A DNA stretch of 34,634 bases from Chlorobiota bacterium (lineage in GTDB: Bacteria; Bacteroidota; Chlorobiia; Chlorobiales; Chlorobiaceae): NCBI GenBank assembly GCA_016868665.1, contig VGGK01000023.1, forward strand, positions 1 to 34,634, read 5' to 3'. Position numbers and translations under genes: made by a program. Below the pieces are notes generated by a model. It was not told where the DNA came from. It did no database searches and worked only from the letters and a program-made list of their open reading frames with translations. Positions within the stretch are counted from its first letter, which is position 1, and the number at the start of each line of letters is the position of its first letter. Below, piece after piece: positions 20,954 through 29,805 of the stretch.

Positions 20954-20979
20954 GAGCCACATGAACCGATTCGACAGCG

Positions 20980-21005
20980 GCCCGTCCCAAAGGCGGGCTG
21001 TTTTT
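20980..21005 (+). terminator. Intrinsic terminator after the outer-membrane protein gene
   Basis: GCCCG (20980-20984) pairs with CGGGC (20994-20998), extended by weaker pairs towards the loop, and is followed by TGTTTTT. It lies 27 bp after the stop of the barrel gene. It overlaps the far upstream part of the next open frame, which is one reason to start that gene later (21048). Confidence 0.7.
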
Positions 21006-21047
21006 ATGAACTGCACACCGGAATCAAAAAAAAGCATGGACTCAGCC

Positions 21048-21890
21048 ATGAACGGCATCAACCTCTCGCTCACCATTCTTTCAGACAACAACGCGGCCGA
21101 ATGCTGCACTGCCGAACACGGCTTTGCCGCATTGATCGAAACGGGAACCTGTACCGTCCTCTTCGACACCGGCAGGGAGAATGTGCTTCTGCCTAACGCA
21201 GCGGCCCTTGGCGTCGATCTGTCCGAAGTCAGGCAGCTTGTATTGAGCCATGGCCATTACGATCATACGGGGGGCGTCTGCGATGTGCTTTCCCTTGCGC
21301 CAGAAGCCGACGTCTACCTCCATCCCGGCGCTTTCCGGAAACGCTACAGCATCCGTGAGGGCATTGCGAAACCGACCTTCATGCCTGAAAAAGTCTCGGC
21401 GACGCTTGCAGCACTGCCGGAAAACAGGATAAACTTCATCGAACAACCCTCGGTACTTCCTTGCGGAGCCGGAATTACAGGACCCGTCCCCCGGCAGACA
21501 GGGTTCGAAGATACCGGAGGACCATTCTACCTTGATACCGAAGGCGCCATACCCGACGCGATCGAGGACGATCTTTCGATATGGTTCGAAACCCGTGACG
21601 GACTGGTGCTGATTGCCGGATGCTGCCACTCGGGCATCGTCAACACGCTGCGTTATGTCACGGAACTTACCGGAAGAAACCGCATTGCCGCCCTTATCGG
21701 CGGATTCCATCTGTCGACGGCATCTCCGGAACGGCTCAACCGAACGGTCGAGGAGTTGAACGCTTTCGACATTGGCAGAATAATCCCCTGCCACTGCACA
21801 GGAGAGACCGCAGCTCTCTACTTCCGCCGCAACCTCCACTGCCCCGTCGAACCCGGCTATGCAGGGATGAAGGTGGAGTTCCCGTTATAA
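21048..21890 (+). CDS. Metallo-beta-lactamase-fold hydrolase (dihydropteroate/MJ0301-like group)
   Basis: The protein begins MNGINLSLTILSDNN in my start choice (280 residues; ATG 21036 is an alternative). It shows ILSDNNAAECCTAEHGFAALIE, then VLFDTGRENVLLPNAAALGVD, the metal motif LSHGHYDHTGG with HGHYDH at 68-73, GCCHSGIVNTLRYV and IGGFHLS, ending in an RIIPCHCTGE metal-ligand region. This order is that of the 'DHPS-like' MBL group, related to archaeal methyltransferase-associated enzymes of methanopterin synthesis; the true substrate is not known. It stands alone behind a terminator, and its stop lies 71 bp from that of the convergent phosphatase gene. Confidence 0.85.
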   Translation: MNGINLSLTILSDNNAAECCTAEHGFAALIETGTCTVLFDTGRENVLLPNAAALGVDLSEVRQLVLSHGHYDHTGGVCDVLSLAPEADVYLHPGAFRKRYSIREGIAKPTFMPEKVSATLAALPENRINFIEQPSVLPCGAGITGPVPRQTGFEDTGGPFYLDTEGAIPDAIEDDLSIWFETRDGLVLIAGCCHSGIVNTLRYVTELTGRNRIAALIGGFHLSTASPERLNRTVEELNAFDIGRIIPCHCTGETAALYFRRNLHCPVEPGYAGMKVEFPL

Positions 21891-21961
21891 CGGAATGCAA
21901 TATTTGTTTGTCGTAAGGATACGACTGCACAACAATGCCGGATGCCTGCCTGTCACGTATC

Positions 21962-22789
21962 TCACTTGTTACCGTAAGTTTTGATATATCCCGACTTCGG
22001 TTCGCTCAGTATGTCCAGCCAGGAACCATAGGTTGGATTAGGCAGCATGAACCATTTTTTGCCCCAATAACCCCGGTACTCGCCGACAAGACGATCTCTC
22101 TCCTCCGGAGTGATGGCGGATTTCACGCCCGGAAGAAAATCGCCGAAATCATCGCCGAAAAGCATCACGATCCGGTACTTTTTGGCAACCCGCTCTCTGC
22201 GGCTTTTCTTCTCGGAAGTCCAACCCGGTTCTTCGCCCTTCAACAGAATGGTCTCAGGCCCTGGATCGAGCATGCCTGCTTTGCGGAGATTGGCGATCGT
22301 ATCGGTTTGCTGCGGGCATGGCTCTCCCGATTCGCTTCGTTTCCTGCACTCCCTGTTTGAAATGAGAATCACCCGAACACCTTTACCCCGCATGGCATTG
22401 ATGAATTCGATCGCACCGGGAACGGCCGCAGCCTCCTGCAGGGCTACCCACTCGTCCCACGTGTCGGCACTCCATGCGCCGTTTTCAAGCACCAGTCTGC
22501 CCATATAGTCTGAATTGTCCAGCACGGTCTCATCGATATCCATTACAACCGCAGGCGGCAGGGAGACGCAGTCTCCATCCTGTTCCATTGCTGCCGTCCA
22601 ACTTCGATCTGCGAGCGCTGCGTCGATGTTTTGAAATGCAGCATTGTAGGTCTGCACGGCGCTGGCCTTGTACTCCGCCGAGGATTGCATCCACAGCAGG
22701 CTGTTGAGATTGTTGTTGGCGGTCGATGCGCACCCGGCAGAGAGCATCAGAACCATGCCGGCAAAGAGCGATCTGCAGAAATTGTTCAT
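21962..22789 (-). CDS. Class C acid phosphatase lipoprotein (HAD superfamily, e(P4)-like)
   Basis: The 275-residue protein has a lipoprotein signal peptide (MNNFCRSLFAGMVLMLSAGC, lipidated Cys20). It then has the HAD nucleophile motif VVMDIDETVLDNS with Asp84 and Asp86, VILISNRE (motif II), a lysine-containing stretch LLKGEEPGW, and FGDDFGDF with the metal-binding aspartates. This is the layout of Haemophilus e(P4) and related surface acid phosphatases, which dephosphorylate nucleotides such as NMN at the outer membrane. The start has a perfect GGAGG 9 nt upstream. It is divergent from the sensor kinase gene. Confidence 0.93.
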   Translation of the reverse strand: MNNFCRSLFAGMVLMLSAGCASTANNNLNSLLWMQSSAEYKASAVQTYNAAFQNIDAALADRSWTAAMEQDGDCVSLPPAVVMDIDETVLDNSDYMGRLVLENGAWSADTWDEWVALQEAAAVPGAIEFINAMRGKGVRVILISNRECRKRSESGEPCPQQTDTIANLRKAGMLDPGPETILLKGEEPGWTSEKKSRRERVAKKYRIVMLFGDDFGDFLPGVKSAITPEERDRLVGEYRGYWGKKWFMLPNPTYGSWLDILSEPKSGYIKTYGNK

Positions 22790-23078
22790 GAGAGTAACCT
22801 CCGAAAAATGGGGTTTGAATGATGGGTCAGCGTCAGATTTCGTTTTTGAAAAATACCAAAAGAACTGATTGTTCGCCCTGCAACTTCAAACATTTCAGGC
22901 AAACAGAACGGTAAAAATAACGGCAGATCAAACGCAAATACACCGGCTTTCTAAAAAAAAACGGCTGCAAGTTCCTTTTTTCAGGGTATTTTCAGCATGG
23001 TTCTCCACAAGATCCACAGCAATAATTATCAGAGCAGCATGACCGGAACTGAAACATGGATGTGAATTAACGAATACC

Positions 23079-25942
23079 ATGCATACCGACCCCCATAGAG
23101 CACAACTGATCCTGAACATCGCCACGGAAGTATTCCGGGAATGGAACCTGAATACCGGAATTATTCTGCTGAGCCCCCGGTATTACGAACTCACCGGCCT
23201 TGCTCCTTGTCCGGATACAACGGAAACCTGTTATGCAGAGATGGCCCGACTCCCTGTAAGTCACCAGAATTTTTTTCCCGCATCAGATCGTCCCTTGAAG
23301 ATAATACGGATACTGTATTCCTTTCGTATCAGCTGGAACCGGAAAACGGCACACCAATCTGGATAGAAAGCAAAGCCCGTATTTCCGGCTTTGATGACCA
23401 ACACCGGGCAGCGCGCATTATCGGTACCATGGAAAATGTTACAGGACGAAAACAGGCTGAAGAAAAACTGCGGAAACTCAATCGCGCATTGCTTGCAATC
23501 AACAAATGCAACCATGCGCTGCTGCATGCGGATAACGAAATTGCGCTGCTCGGCGACATTTGCCGCATCGTCGTCGAAACAGGAGGCTACCGGATGGCCT
23601 GGGTGGGATATGCCGAGCATGATGAAGCGAAAACCGTACGCCCCGCAGCCATGGCCGGCATTGAAGAAGGGTTCCTTGAACAGCTCAGGATTACCTGGTC
23701 GGACACCGAACGGGGACAGGGCCCTACAGGAAGTGCGATTCGTACGGGACAGGCTTGCTCGATCAGCAACACCCTGACCGACCCTTCATTCAAGCCGTGG
23801 CGGGAAGAAGCCCTGAAACAGGGTTATACGTCCGCACAAAGCCTCCCCCTGAAAAAAAACGGCACGGCATTCGGCACCCTGACCATCTACTCCTCCATTC
23901 CGGACGCCTTCGACGACGAAGAAACGCAACTGCTCACCAAACTGGCAGACAACCTCGCTTACGGCATAACGATGCTGCGAATCCGCAAGGCCAGGGAACT
24001 CGCCGAGGAACAGTTGCGCCAGAGCGAAGCCCGTTATCGCAGCCTCTTTCAGAACAGACATCTCGCCATGCTCATTATCGATCCTGAAGACGGCAGCATC
24101 GTCAACGCCAATCCCGCTGCCGCGAACTTCTACGGCTGGCGACAGGAAGAACTCCTCGAAAAAAAAATCACTGAAATCAATACCCTTTCCGAAGAGGAAA
24201 TTAAAAAGGAAATGCTGCGATCGGTGGAAAGAAAATGTAATTTCTTTCTTTTCAGGCATCGGCGTGCGGATGGTTCGATTCGCGATGTCGAAGTCGTCAG
24301 CGGCCCAATTACCATCGACGGCAAGCAGTTGCTTTATTCCATCATCAACGACATCACCGAGCGCAAGCGTGTACAGGAACTGCTTTCCGAAAGCAATGAA
24401 CGGACGCAATTCATTCTCTCCGCAGTCAATGCTGGTTTATGGGAAACTGAAACACCTTCGAACGCCAGCGTATGGTCCAGTGAAATCTGGAAGCTTTACG
24501 GTCTTGAACCTGACAGTTGCGAACCATCCTTTGACAACTGGCTCAGGACAATCATCCCTGAAGACAGGGATGGCACCGAACAGACCGCACTCGATGCCCT
24601 GAAAAAAGGCGCTGAGTTCAACAGCACATGGAGGGTTCGCGACAGCGACGGAACCGTGCGCTGGCTCATGACCAGGGGAATTCCCCATAAAGACAAGGAT
24701 GGAAGGATACTGCGATACGTCGGCATAGTCATAGACGTCACAGACAGGAAACAGGAGGAGGATAACAAGCGATTGCTTGAATCGAGCCTGCGCAAATCCC
24801 GGCGTCTTGAAACCATAGGAACGCTTGCCGGAGGAATAGCGCACGATTTCAACAATATCCTTACACCCATCATCGGTTACGCCGAAATGGGCATAAGCAG
24901 CACCGACGACAACGAGGCATTCCACGACTATTTTACGGAAATCATGCATGCCGCCGAACGCTCCCGAAATCTTGTCGAACAGATCCTGACTTTCAGCCGG
25001 GCCCAGGAAAGCACACCCTCTGTCATAAGCGTCCAGACAGTCATTGCCGAAGCGCTGAAACTCCTGCGCCCGTCAATACCATCATCCATTTCCATCGAGC
25101 AACGGATCGACAACAGCTGCAGCAATATCCTGGCCGACCCGTCGCGGATCCATCAGGTCATCGTCAATTTCTGCATCAACGCATTTCAGGCGATGGAGGA
25201 ATCGGGAGGCATCATGACAATTGAACTGACGGAAATCGTACCGGACGACGCCTTGGTGCTGCTGCATCCGAAACTGCAGAAGAAATCGTATATAAGGCTC
25301 ACTGTAGCCGACACCGGCATCGGTATGGATGAGGCAACTCTCGAACGGATGTTCGAACCATTCTTCACGACAAAACCGGTCAACAAAGGTACCGGTCTCG
25401 GGCTGTCTGTGGTTCATGGCATCATTACTGGCTGCAATGGGGTAATCACCGCGGCAAGCACCCCCGGAAAAGGCACTGTGTTTCATGTCTACCTTCCGAC
25501 CATCGACACTCCTTGCGGAAAAATCGGAACGCACGATTCTCCCATGCCCGGCAACGGTAACATTCTTATCGTGGACGATGAAACCGCCAACAACAGGATG
25601 ATGACCATATTGCTGACGAAACTCGGTTTCAATGTCACCGCGCTGGATTCGCCTGTCGAAGCTCTCGAACTTTTCAGGCAAAAACCCGACCAGTTCAATC
25701 TGGTCATCACTGATCTGACAATGCCATTGATGAGCGGTATCGAACTGGCTGTCGAACTGCACAAAGCAAGACCCCTGCTTCCGGTAATCCTCATGACAGG
25801 TTATGGCAAAGATATAGGCCACAAGGACCATGAACGATCGGGAATCGTCAAAAGCCTGCATAAACCGGTAAAAATCCCGGAACTCACGACAACCATCAAC
25901 CAGCTCATAACCCGCCCGGCTTCTGTCAAACCAGCCGAATAG
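23079..25942 (+). CDS. Hybrid sensor histidine kinase with GAF and PAS domains; first PAS domain split by a frameshift
   Basis: The uninterrupted frame from about 23141 (933 codons) carries a C-terminal half of a PAS domain, a GAF domain (about 120-275), two more PAS domains (about 293-405 and 415-540), HisKA with GGIAHDFNN (His568), the ATPase domain ([21 protein letters not shown]) and a receiver with VDDE, Asp858 in VITDLTMP and Lys908 in HKPVK. The N-terminal half of the first PAS domain ([24 protein letters not shown]) is in a different frame starting at ATG 23079. The two frames meet around 23270-23276, a run of seven T; a -1 shift or one extra T would join them. Without the join, translation must start later. 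It has no membrane segment, so it is probably cytoplasmic. It is divergent from the phosphatase gene; no separate response regulator lies nearby. Confidence 0.85.
23270..23276 (+). other. T7 homopolymer at the frame junction in the sensor kinase gene
   Basis: The N-terminal frame reads AAT TTT TTT CCC here. The downstream frame reads GAA TTT TTT TCC. A -1 slip over T_TTT_TTT or an added T joins the two halves of the PAS domain. It could be a sequencing error, a mutation, phase variation or programmed slippage. Confidence 0.55.
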
Positions 25943-26187
25943 CGTAAAACGGCCTATGAAATACCTCCCGCCGGTTCAGCTCAAACGGAAATCCTGTTTC
26001 GCCTATCCGCGTATACCGTTTGCATTATATACTCGGCAAACGCCTGGCAAACGCGGAAATGCTTTTCATGAGGCATCCAGTTATAAACGCCATTTTGCGC
26101 ATCCTGCCTGAGTATATTCCGCTGAACAAATAATCGGCGCTGACTGTTTAAAGAGCAAATGGACATAACAAACAAGAAACGGAGATC

Positions 26188-27087
26188 ATGGACAAACCTG
26201 AAGTGCTGGTAGCCGGAGCATCGGGCTATCTCGGCAGATTTGTCGTAAGCGAATTCGCCCGAAGGGGCTATACGGTTCGCGCGCTCGTAAGGAACCCCGA
26301 AAAGCTTGCAAGCGAAGGACCCAACCTCGAACCTTCGGTAGCTTCGCTCATAGAAGCAACGGTAAAGGGAGACGCCAAAGATACTGCATCGTTCAAAGAC
26401 GCATGCAGGGACGTAGATATCGTTTTTTCCTGCATGGGACTCACCAAACCCCAGGACAACCTCACCAGCGAGCAGGTTGATCATCTCGGCAACAGAGCCC
26501 TTCTTGAGGACGCCCTCACGCACGGCGTGAAAAAGTTTATCTACATATCGGTCTTCAATGCGGAGAAGATGATGAACGTCGATGTCGTCAAAGCCCACGA
26601 ACTCTTCGTGAAAGACCTTCAGGCCTCGGGCATCTCCTATGCCGTCATCCGGCCAACCGGCTTCTTTTCCGATATGGGCATGTTCCTCTCCATGGCGCGT
26701 TCCGGACACATGTTCATGCTCGGCGACGGCGAAAACCACGTCAATCCCATCCACGGGGCAGATCTCGCCAAAGTCTGCGTCGATGCGGCCGAAAGCAATG
26801 AAAAGGAAATCAGCGTGGGCGGCCCCGACATCTACACCTTCAACGAAACCTTGAACATGGCCTTCGAAGCCGTCGGCAAGTCCCCCTGGATCACCCACAT
26901 TCCCATGTGGATCGGAGATGCCGCGCTGTTTGTAACCGGCATTTTCAACCGCTCGCTGGCAGGCGTACTCGCCTTCGCGGTATCGGTAAGCGGACTCGAC
27001 AACGTCGCCCCGGCTGCCGGCACGCGACATCTCAAGGATTTTTACCGTGACCTTGCTGCAAAAGCAGAAAAAACCGGCCAACAATGA
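26188..27087 (+). CDS. NAD(P)-binding reductase/epimerase of the atypical SDR (NmrA-like) type
   Basis: The 299-residue protein begins MDKPEVLVAGASGYLGRFVV, with the dinucleotide-binding GASGYLGR motif at about 10-17. It continues with VRALVRNPEKL, VKGDAKDTASFKDAC, the conserved VFSCMGLTKPQDN and FIYISVFNAEK. It also has AVIRPTGFFSDMGMFL and a putative membrane-like helix near the C terminus (ALFVTGIFNRSLAGVLAFAV). The catalytic YxxxK is absent, as usual in atypical SDRs. Such proteins include plant and cyanobacterial chlorophyll-related reductases and quinone reductases, but I cannot assign a substrate here. GGAG lies just 3 nt before the ATG, closer than usual. The 245 bp upstream shows no other feature I can support. 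Confidence 0.82.
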   Translation: MDKPEVLVAGASGYLGRFVVSEFARRGYTVRALVRNPEKLASEGPNLEPSVASLIEATVKGDAKDTASFKDACRDVDIVFSCMGLTKPQDNLTSEQVDHLGNRALLEDALTHGVKKFIYISVFNAEKMMNVDVVKAHELFVKDLQASGISYAVIRPTGFFSDMGMFLSMARSGHMFMLGDGENHVNPIHGADLAKVCVDAAESNEKEISVGGPDIYTFNETLNMAFEAVGKSPWITHIPMWIGDAALFVTGIFNRSLAGVLAFAVSVSGLDNVAPAAGTRHLKDFYRDLAAKAEKTGQQ

Positions 27088-27122
27088 ATACCATGAAATG
27101 AAACTGCTTGCAAAAGGAATAA

Positions 27123-27167
27123 GGGGTAAGTAGGCCGGGGGAATTTCACCCCCAGCCTACTTACCCC
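27123..27167. repeat. Long near-perfect hairpin between convergent genes
   Basis: GGGGTAAGTAGGC (27123-27135) pairs with GCCTACTTACCCC (27155-27167). Inside it, after a C/A mismatch, GGGGG (27137-27141) pairs with CCCCC (27149-27153) around AATTTCA. No T-run follows on the plus strand, and on the minus strand the downstream bases are TTATTCC. It lies 36 bp after the reductase stop and 67 bp before the nitroreductase stop. Confidence 0.8.
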
Positions 27168-27233
27168 CACTGACTCAGTTACTTTTCAGATCACCGATCC
27201 TTGGAACTTACTTTGCAGAGCCCCCCCCGGCGC

Positions 27234-27800
27234 TCAGTCAATAATGGTGGAGCAATCCGCTTTTTTGGGCGGGGCTTCCGGATACGGCTCCGCCGGCCAT
27301 CCGAAGACGGCCGCAGCGTAAGGCTGGTGACCTTCAGGAAATCTCAAACCGATTTCACTGAAAATCGACTTGCCTTTTTCGGTGGCATGAAACATCATGA
27401 GGGCATGCGTCCAGCAGCTGCCCATACCAAGCGAGGTTGCGGCAAGCATCATGTTCTCCATGGCAAGGGTGCAGTCGTATTGCGCGGCCAGGGCACCGGG
27501 ATCTCCAGAGATGATGACCATCAGCGGAGCCTTATAGAAAACGCTGAATCCCTCCTGTCGTGCGACCTCCCTCAGGGCTTCGACATTCGATTCGAGGAAA
27601 GCGCTTCTGCAGTTCTCTTCGAGCTTCCGGAGCAGTTCAGGGTTCCGGATGGCCGTGAAGTGCCACGGCTGCTGGTTCATGGCGCTTGGGGCATAACGGC
27701 CGGCTTCGAGCATCTCTGCGAGTTCGGTCTGACCGACCGGATCGGGCCGATAGACGCGCACGCTTCTGCGCCTGAGTATCGTGGATATGGTCTCGTTCAT
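27234..27800 (-). CDS. Nitroreductase-family FMN oxidoreductase
   Basis: The 188-residue protein has the family pattern: an N-terminal ILRRRSVRVYRPDPV FMN-phosphate motif (about 8-22), RYAPSAMNQQPWHF (about 35-48), a central LAMENMMLAATSLGMGSCW (about 111-129) and a C-terminal FGWPAEPYPEAPPK. Members use NAD(P)H to reduce nitro compounds, quinones or flavins; the real substrate here is unknown. The length is right for a short NfsB/NfsA-like homodimer subunit. It lies 39 bp downstream of the minus-strand exported protein gene, so it may follow it in one transcript. Confidence 0.9.
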   Translation of the reverse strand: MNETISTILRRRSVRVYRPDPVGQTELAEMLEAGRYAPSAMNQQPWHFTAIRNPELLRKLEENCRSAFLESNVEALREVARQEGFSVFYKAPLMVIISGDPGALAAQYDCTLAMENMMLAATSLGMGSCWTHALMMFHATEKGKSIFSEIGLRFPEGHQPYAAAVFGWPAEPYPEAPPKKADCSTIID

Positions 27801-27839
27801 GGTTTTTCTGCTGTATAAATGGATAATGAAAAAAAAGCG

Positions 27840-28622
27840 CTACATCGTTGTCTGTCGCCAGTGCGGGTGCTCCCTTGAGGCTGAACGGATAATCTGGTAG
27901 ACATAGATGCGTTTTCTGGCGGGAGAGGTCAGGGTCTGGCCAAAAAGCTCGTTCTCCCCCGGCTCAAAGCTGGTGCTGAGATGGAAATTATCGAGCGCCG
28001 AGATAAACTGCTCGACCCACCTTTTTCCGCATCGTTCGTAATGTTTGAGCGGATCGAGGTAATTGACCGCCCTGATATGGTAATCGCCTCGCATTTCGAC
28101 CGGCTCGCCTCCCGCCGGAACCGGAACGCCCGCAACGACGTAAGCCGCGCTTCGAGGATCGAACCAGCGTCCGTTGTCGTCGGGAATCTCCCTGCTGGTA
28201 AACCCGAAATTGATCTTGTCCGGATCGTTCGGATCGTCCAGTCCGCCTGTTGCATATACCCTCTCACCGCGACTCTCCCTCCACGTGACAACCATCTCCG
28301 AACGACGGCCGTTGCAGCGGACTTCGCTGGTATGGCGATGTGACGAACGCCAGGCGTCGGCCCGGACGAGAGCGAGCACGCTGCCGCGAAGAGAACCCCC
28401 GTAACGCTGCGCAAGCGCCGCCTCGCTCGGATAAGCCCTGCTTTTCGGTATCTCGACCAGCGTTACCCAAGCCCATTCGCAATCATCGGGATCAGAGGGT
28501 TCCCGCATGGCTTTGACGGTAACATGGTAATAGGTCTCAGCTTCCGCACTGCCAAAGTCCGTGAGCAGAAAAACAAATAAAAGAACCGTTGAGACAGAAA
28601 AACGAAATGAAAGTAAATGCAT
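27840..28622 (-). CDS. Exported protein of unknown function
   Basis: The 260-residue protein has a signal peptide (hydrophobic core STVLLFVFLLTDFGSA, cleavage near AEA). The mature part is rich in Arg, Asp, Tyr and Trp and has two cysteines that could pair (Cys in DDCEWAWV and in EVRCNGRR), plus a later Cys in HYERCGKRW. I do not recognise a domain. An N-terminal Met downstream would lose the signal, so the start at MHLLSF is preferred. It diverges from the lipoprotein gene 146 bp away; the gap is A/T-rich and may hold both promoters, but no clear boxes were fixed. Confidence 0.65.
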   Translation of the reverse strand: MHLLSFRFSVSTVLLFVFLLTDFGSAEAETYYHVTVKAMREPSDPDDCEWAWVTLVEIPKSRAYPSEAALAQRYGGSLRGSVLALVRADAWRSSHRHTSEVRCNGRRSEMVVTWRESRGERVYATGGLDDPNDPDKINFGFTSREIPDDNGRWFDPRSAAYVVAGVPVPAGGEPVEMRGDYHIRAVNYLDPLKHYERCGKRWVEQFISALDNFHLSTSFEPGENELFGQTLTSPARKRIYVYQIIRSASREHPHWRQTTM

Positions 28623-28768
28623 ACCAGCTCCGTTTGAATTTATCGATTTTACCTGCGCTCAAATAACGCGCCCCAAAAACCGGAATGCATAACGGTTGCA
28701 CATTTTTATGCACTATTACATACCTTTTTAATAATAACAACTTGTCGCGTCTCAACCACCTGCTTATC

Positions 28769-29749
28769 ATGAAAATTCAGAGTCATCTCCCGGTTCTCGT
28801 CATCGCGCTGCTGCTTTCACTGTGGCTGCCGATGTCCGGTTGCAGCACTGTTCATCAGGCGATTGAAGCTTCTTTGCCGCCGCCCTCAGCCTCAGGCATA
28901 AGCGGAATGGCGCAGATCGACGGAAATTCCTGGCTCGTCGTTCACGATGCATTGTCGTTCGAAAACGGCCCCAGAATGTCGATCATCAGGCTGCCGGCAG
29001 ATGCTCCGCCGGTTTTCCATCCCGTTACTGTGGACTTCTGGCCGGATCCCGACGGCCGCGCAAGCGATCTGGAATCGCTATGCGCCGTTCCCTCGCGCCC
29101 GAACGAATACCTTATGGCTGAATCAGGAACATGGAAAGGAAAATTCGGGCGTTTGTTTCATCTTCGGCTCGATACCGGAACAAACAAAGCCGTTATTCTT
29201 GGCGTCATGAAACTGCCTGTATTGGCAGATAACAATCCGCAGCAGGTTGGCGATCAGTACGAGGGCGTTGCGTGCATCGAAGGAGCTGATGGCCGGTTAT
29301 GGCTCCTGCTCGGCGAAAGAGGAGGATCGCAACGATTTCCCGATGGCGTCATCCGATGGGGCACAATCGATCTCGAACGCCATGAGCTTCAGTTCACCGG
29401 AAAGGGGCTCGAGGGCGTGAAGGTCAATGCACCCGGTAAATGGAAAAACGGGCTGACAAACCGCGATATCAGTGACATGCATATCTCGCCTGAAGGGGTG
29501 ATCTGGCTGTCGGCCGCAGACGACAACGGAGATAACGGAACGTTCGCGTCGATCATCTACTCGCCGGGAAAAATTACCGGAAATTTCAACGCGCCCGTTA
29601 TGCGTAATCGTCATACCGAGGTATGGCGGGCTGTCAGTTCGATTAAAATCGAGGCGCTCAGCGGACCTGCGGAATCTGTCGCCGGAAGCCGCATGAGCAT
29701 CGGCAGCGACGACGAGAATTATGGCGGCATATGGCGGCCCGTGGAATAA
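28769..29749 (+). CDS. Lipoprotein, probable beta-propeller-like
   Basis: The 326-residue protein starts MKIQSHLPVLVIALLLSLWLPMSGC, a lipoprotein signal with lipobox PMSGC. The mature part has repeated patterns of strand-like segments, with 'GNSWLVVHDA', 'NEYLMAESGTWKGKFGRLFHL', 'GADGRLWLLLGERGG' and 'SPEGVIWLSAADDNG' suggesting blades of a propeller similar to the phytase/esterase-like or SMP-30-like groups; this is inference from pattern only. ATG 28769 is chosen because it starts the signal peptide; no clear ribosome site is seen. It is followed by the SEC-C gene after 56 bp. Confidence 0.65.
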   Translation: MKIQSHLPVLVIALLLSLWLPMSGCSTVHQAIEASLPPPSASGISGMAQIDGNSWLVVHDALSFENGPRMSIIRLPADAPPVFHPVTVDFWPDPDGRASDLESLCAVPSRPNEYLMAESGTWKGKFGRLFHLRLDTGTNKAVILGVMKLPVLADNNPQQVGDQYEGVACIEGADGRLWLLLGERGGSQRFPDGVIRWGTIDLERHELQFTGKGLEGVKVNAPGKWKNGLTNRDISDMHISPEGVIWLSAADDNGDNGTFASIIYSPGKITGNFNAPVMRNRHTEVWRAVSSIKIEALSGPAESVAGSRMSIGSDDENYGGIWRPVE

Positions 29750-29805
29750 TCGGTCGGACTGTTTTACATCTTCGACCAGTTTGAATAGTTCTACCATCAA
29801 GGGAT

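Noticed and set aside
25943-26187. Possible gene remnant in the gap between the sensor kinase and the reductase
   Set aside because: Short antisense frames here show no motif or repeat I could link to a known element; nothing can be supported.
25981-27084. Long minus-strand open frame (about 367 codons) opposite the NAD(P)-binding reductase gene
   Set aside because: It has no recognisable motif, whereas the plus-strand frame shows a clear dinucleotide-binding motif and a ribosome-binding site; it is an antisense shadow of a G+C-rich gene.
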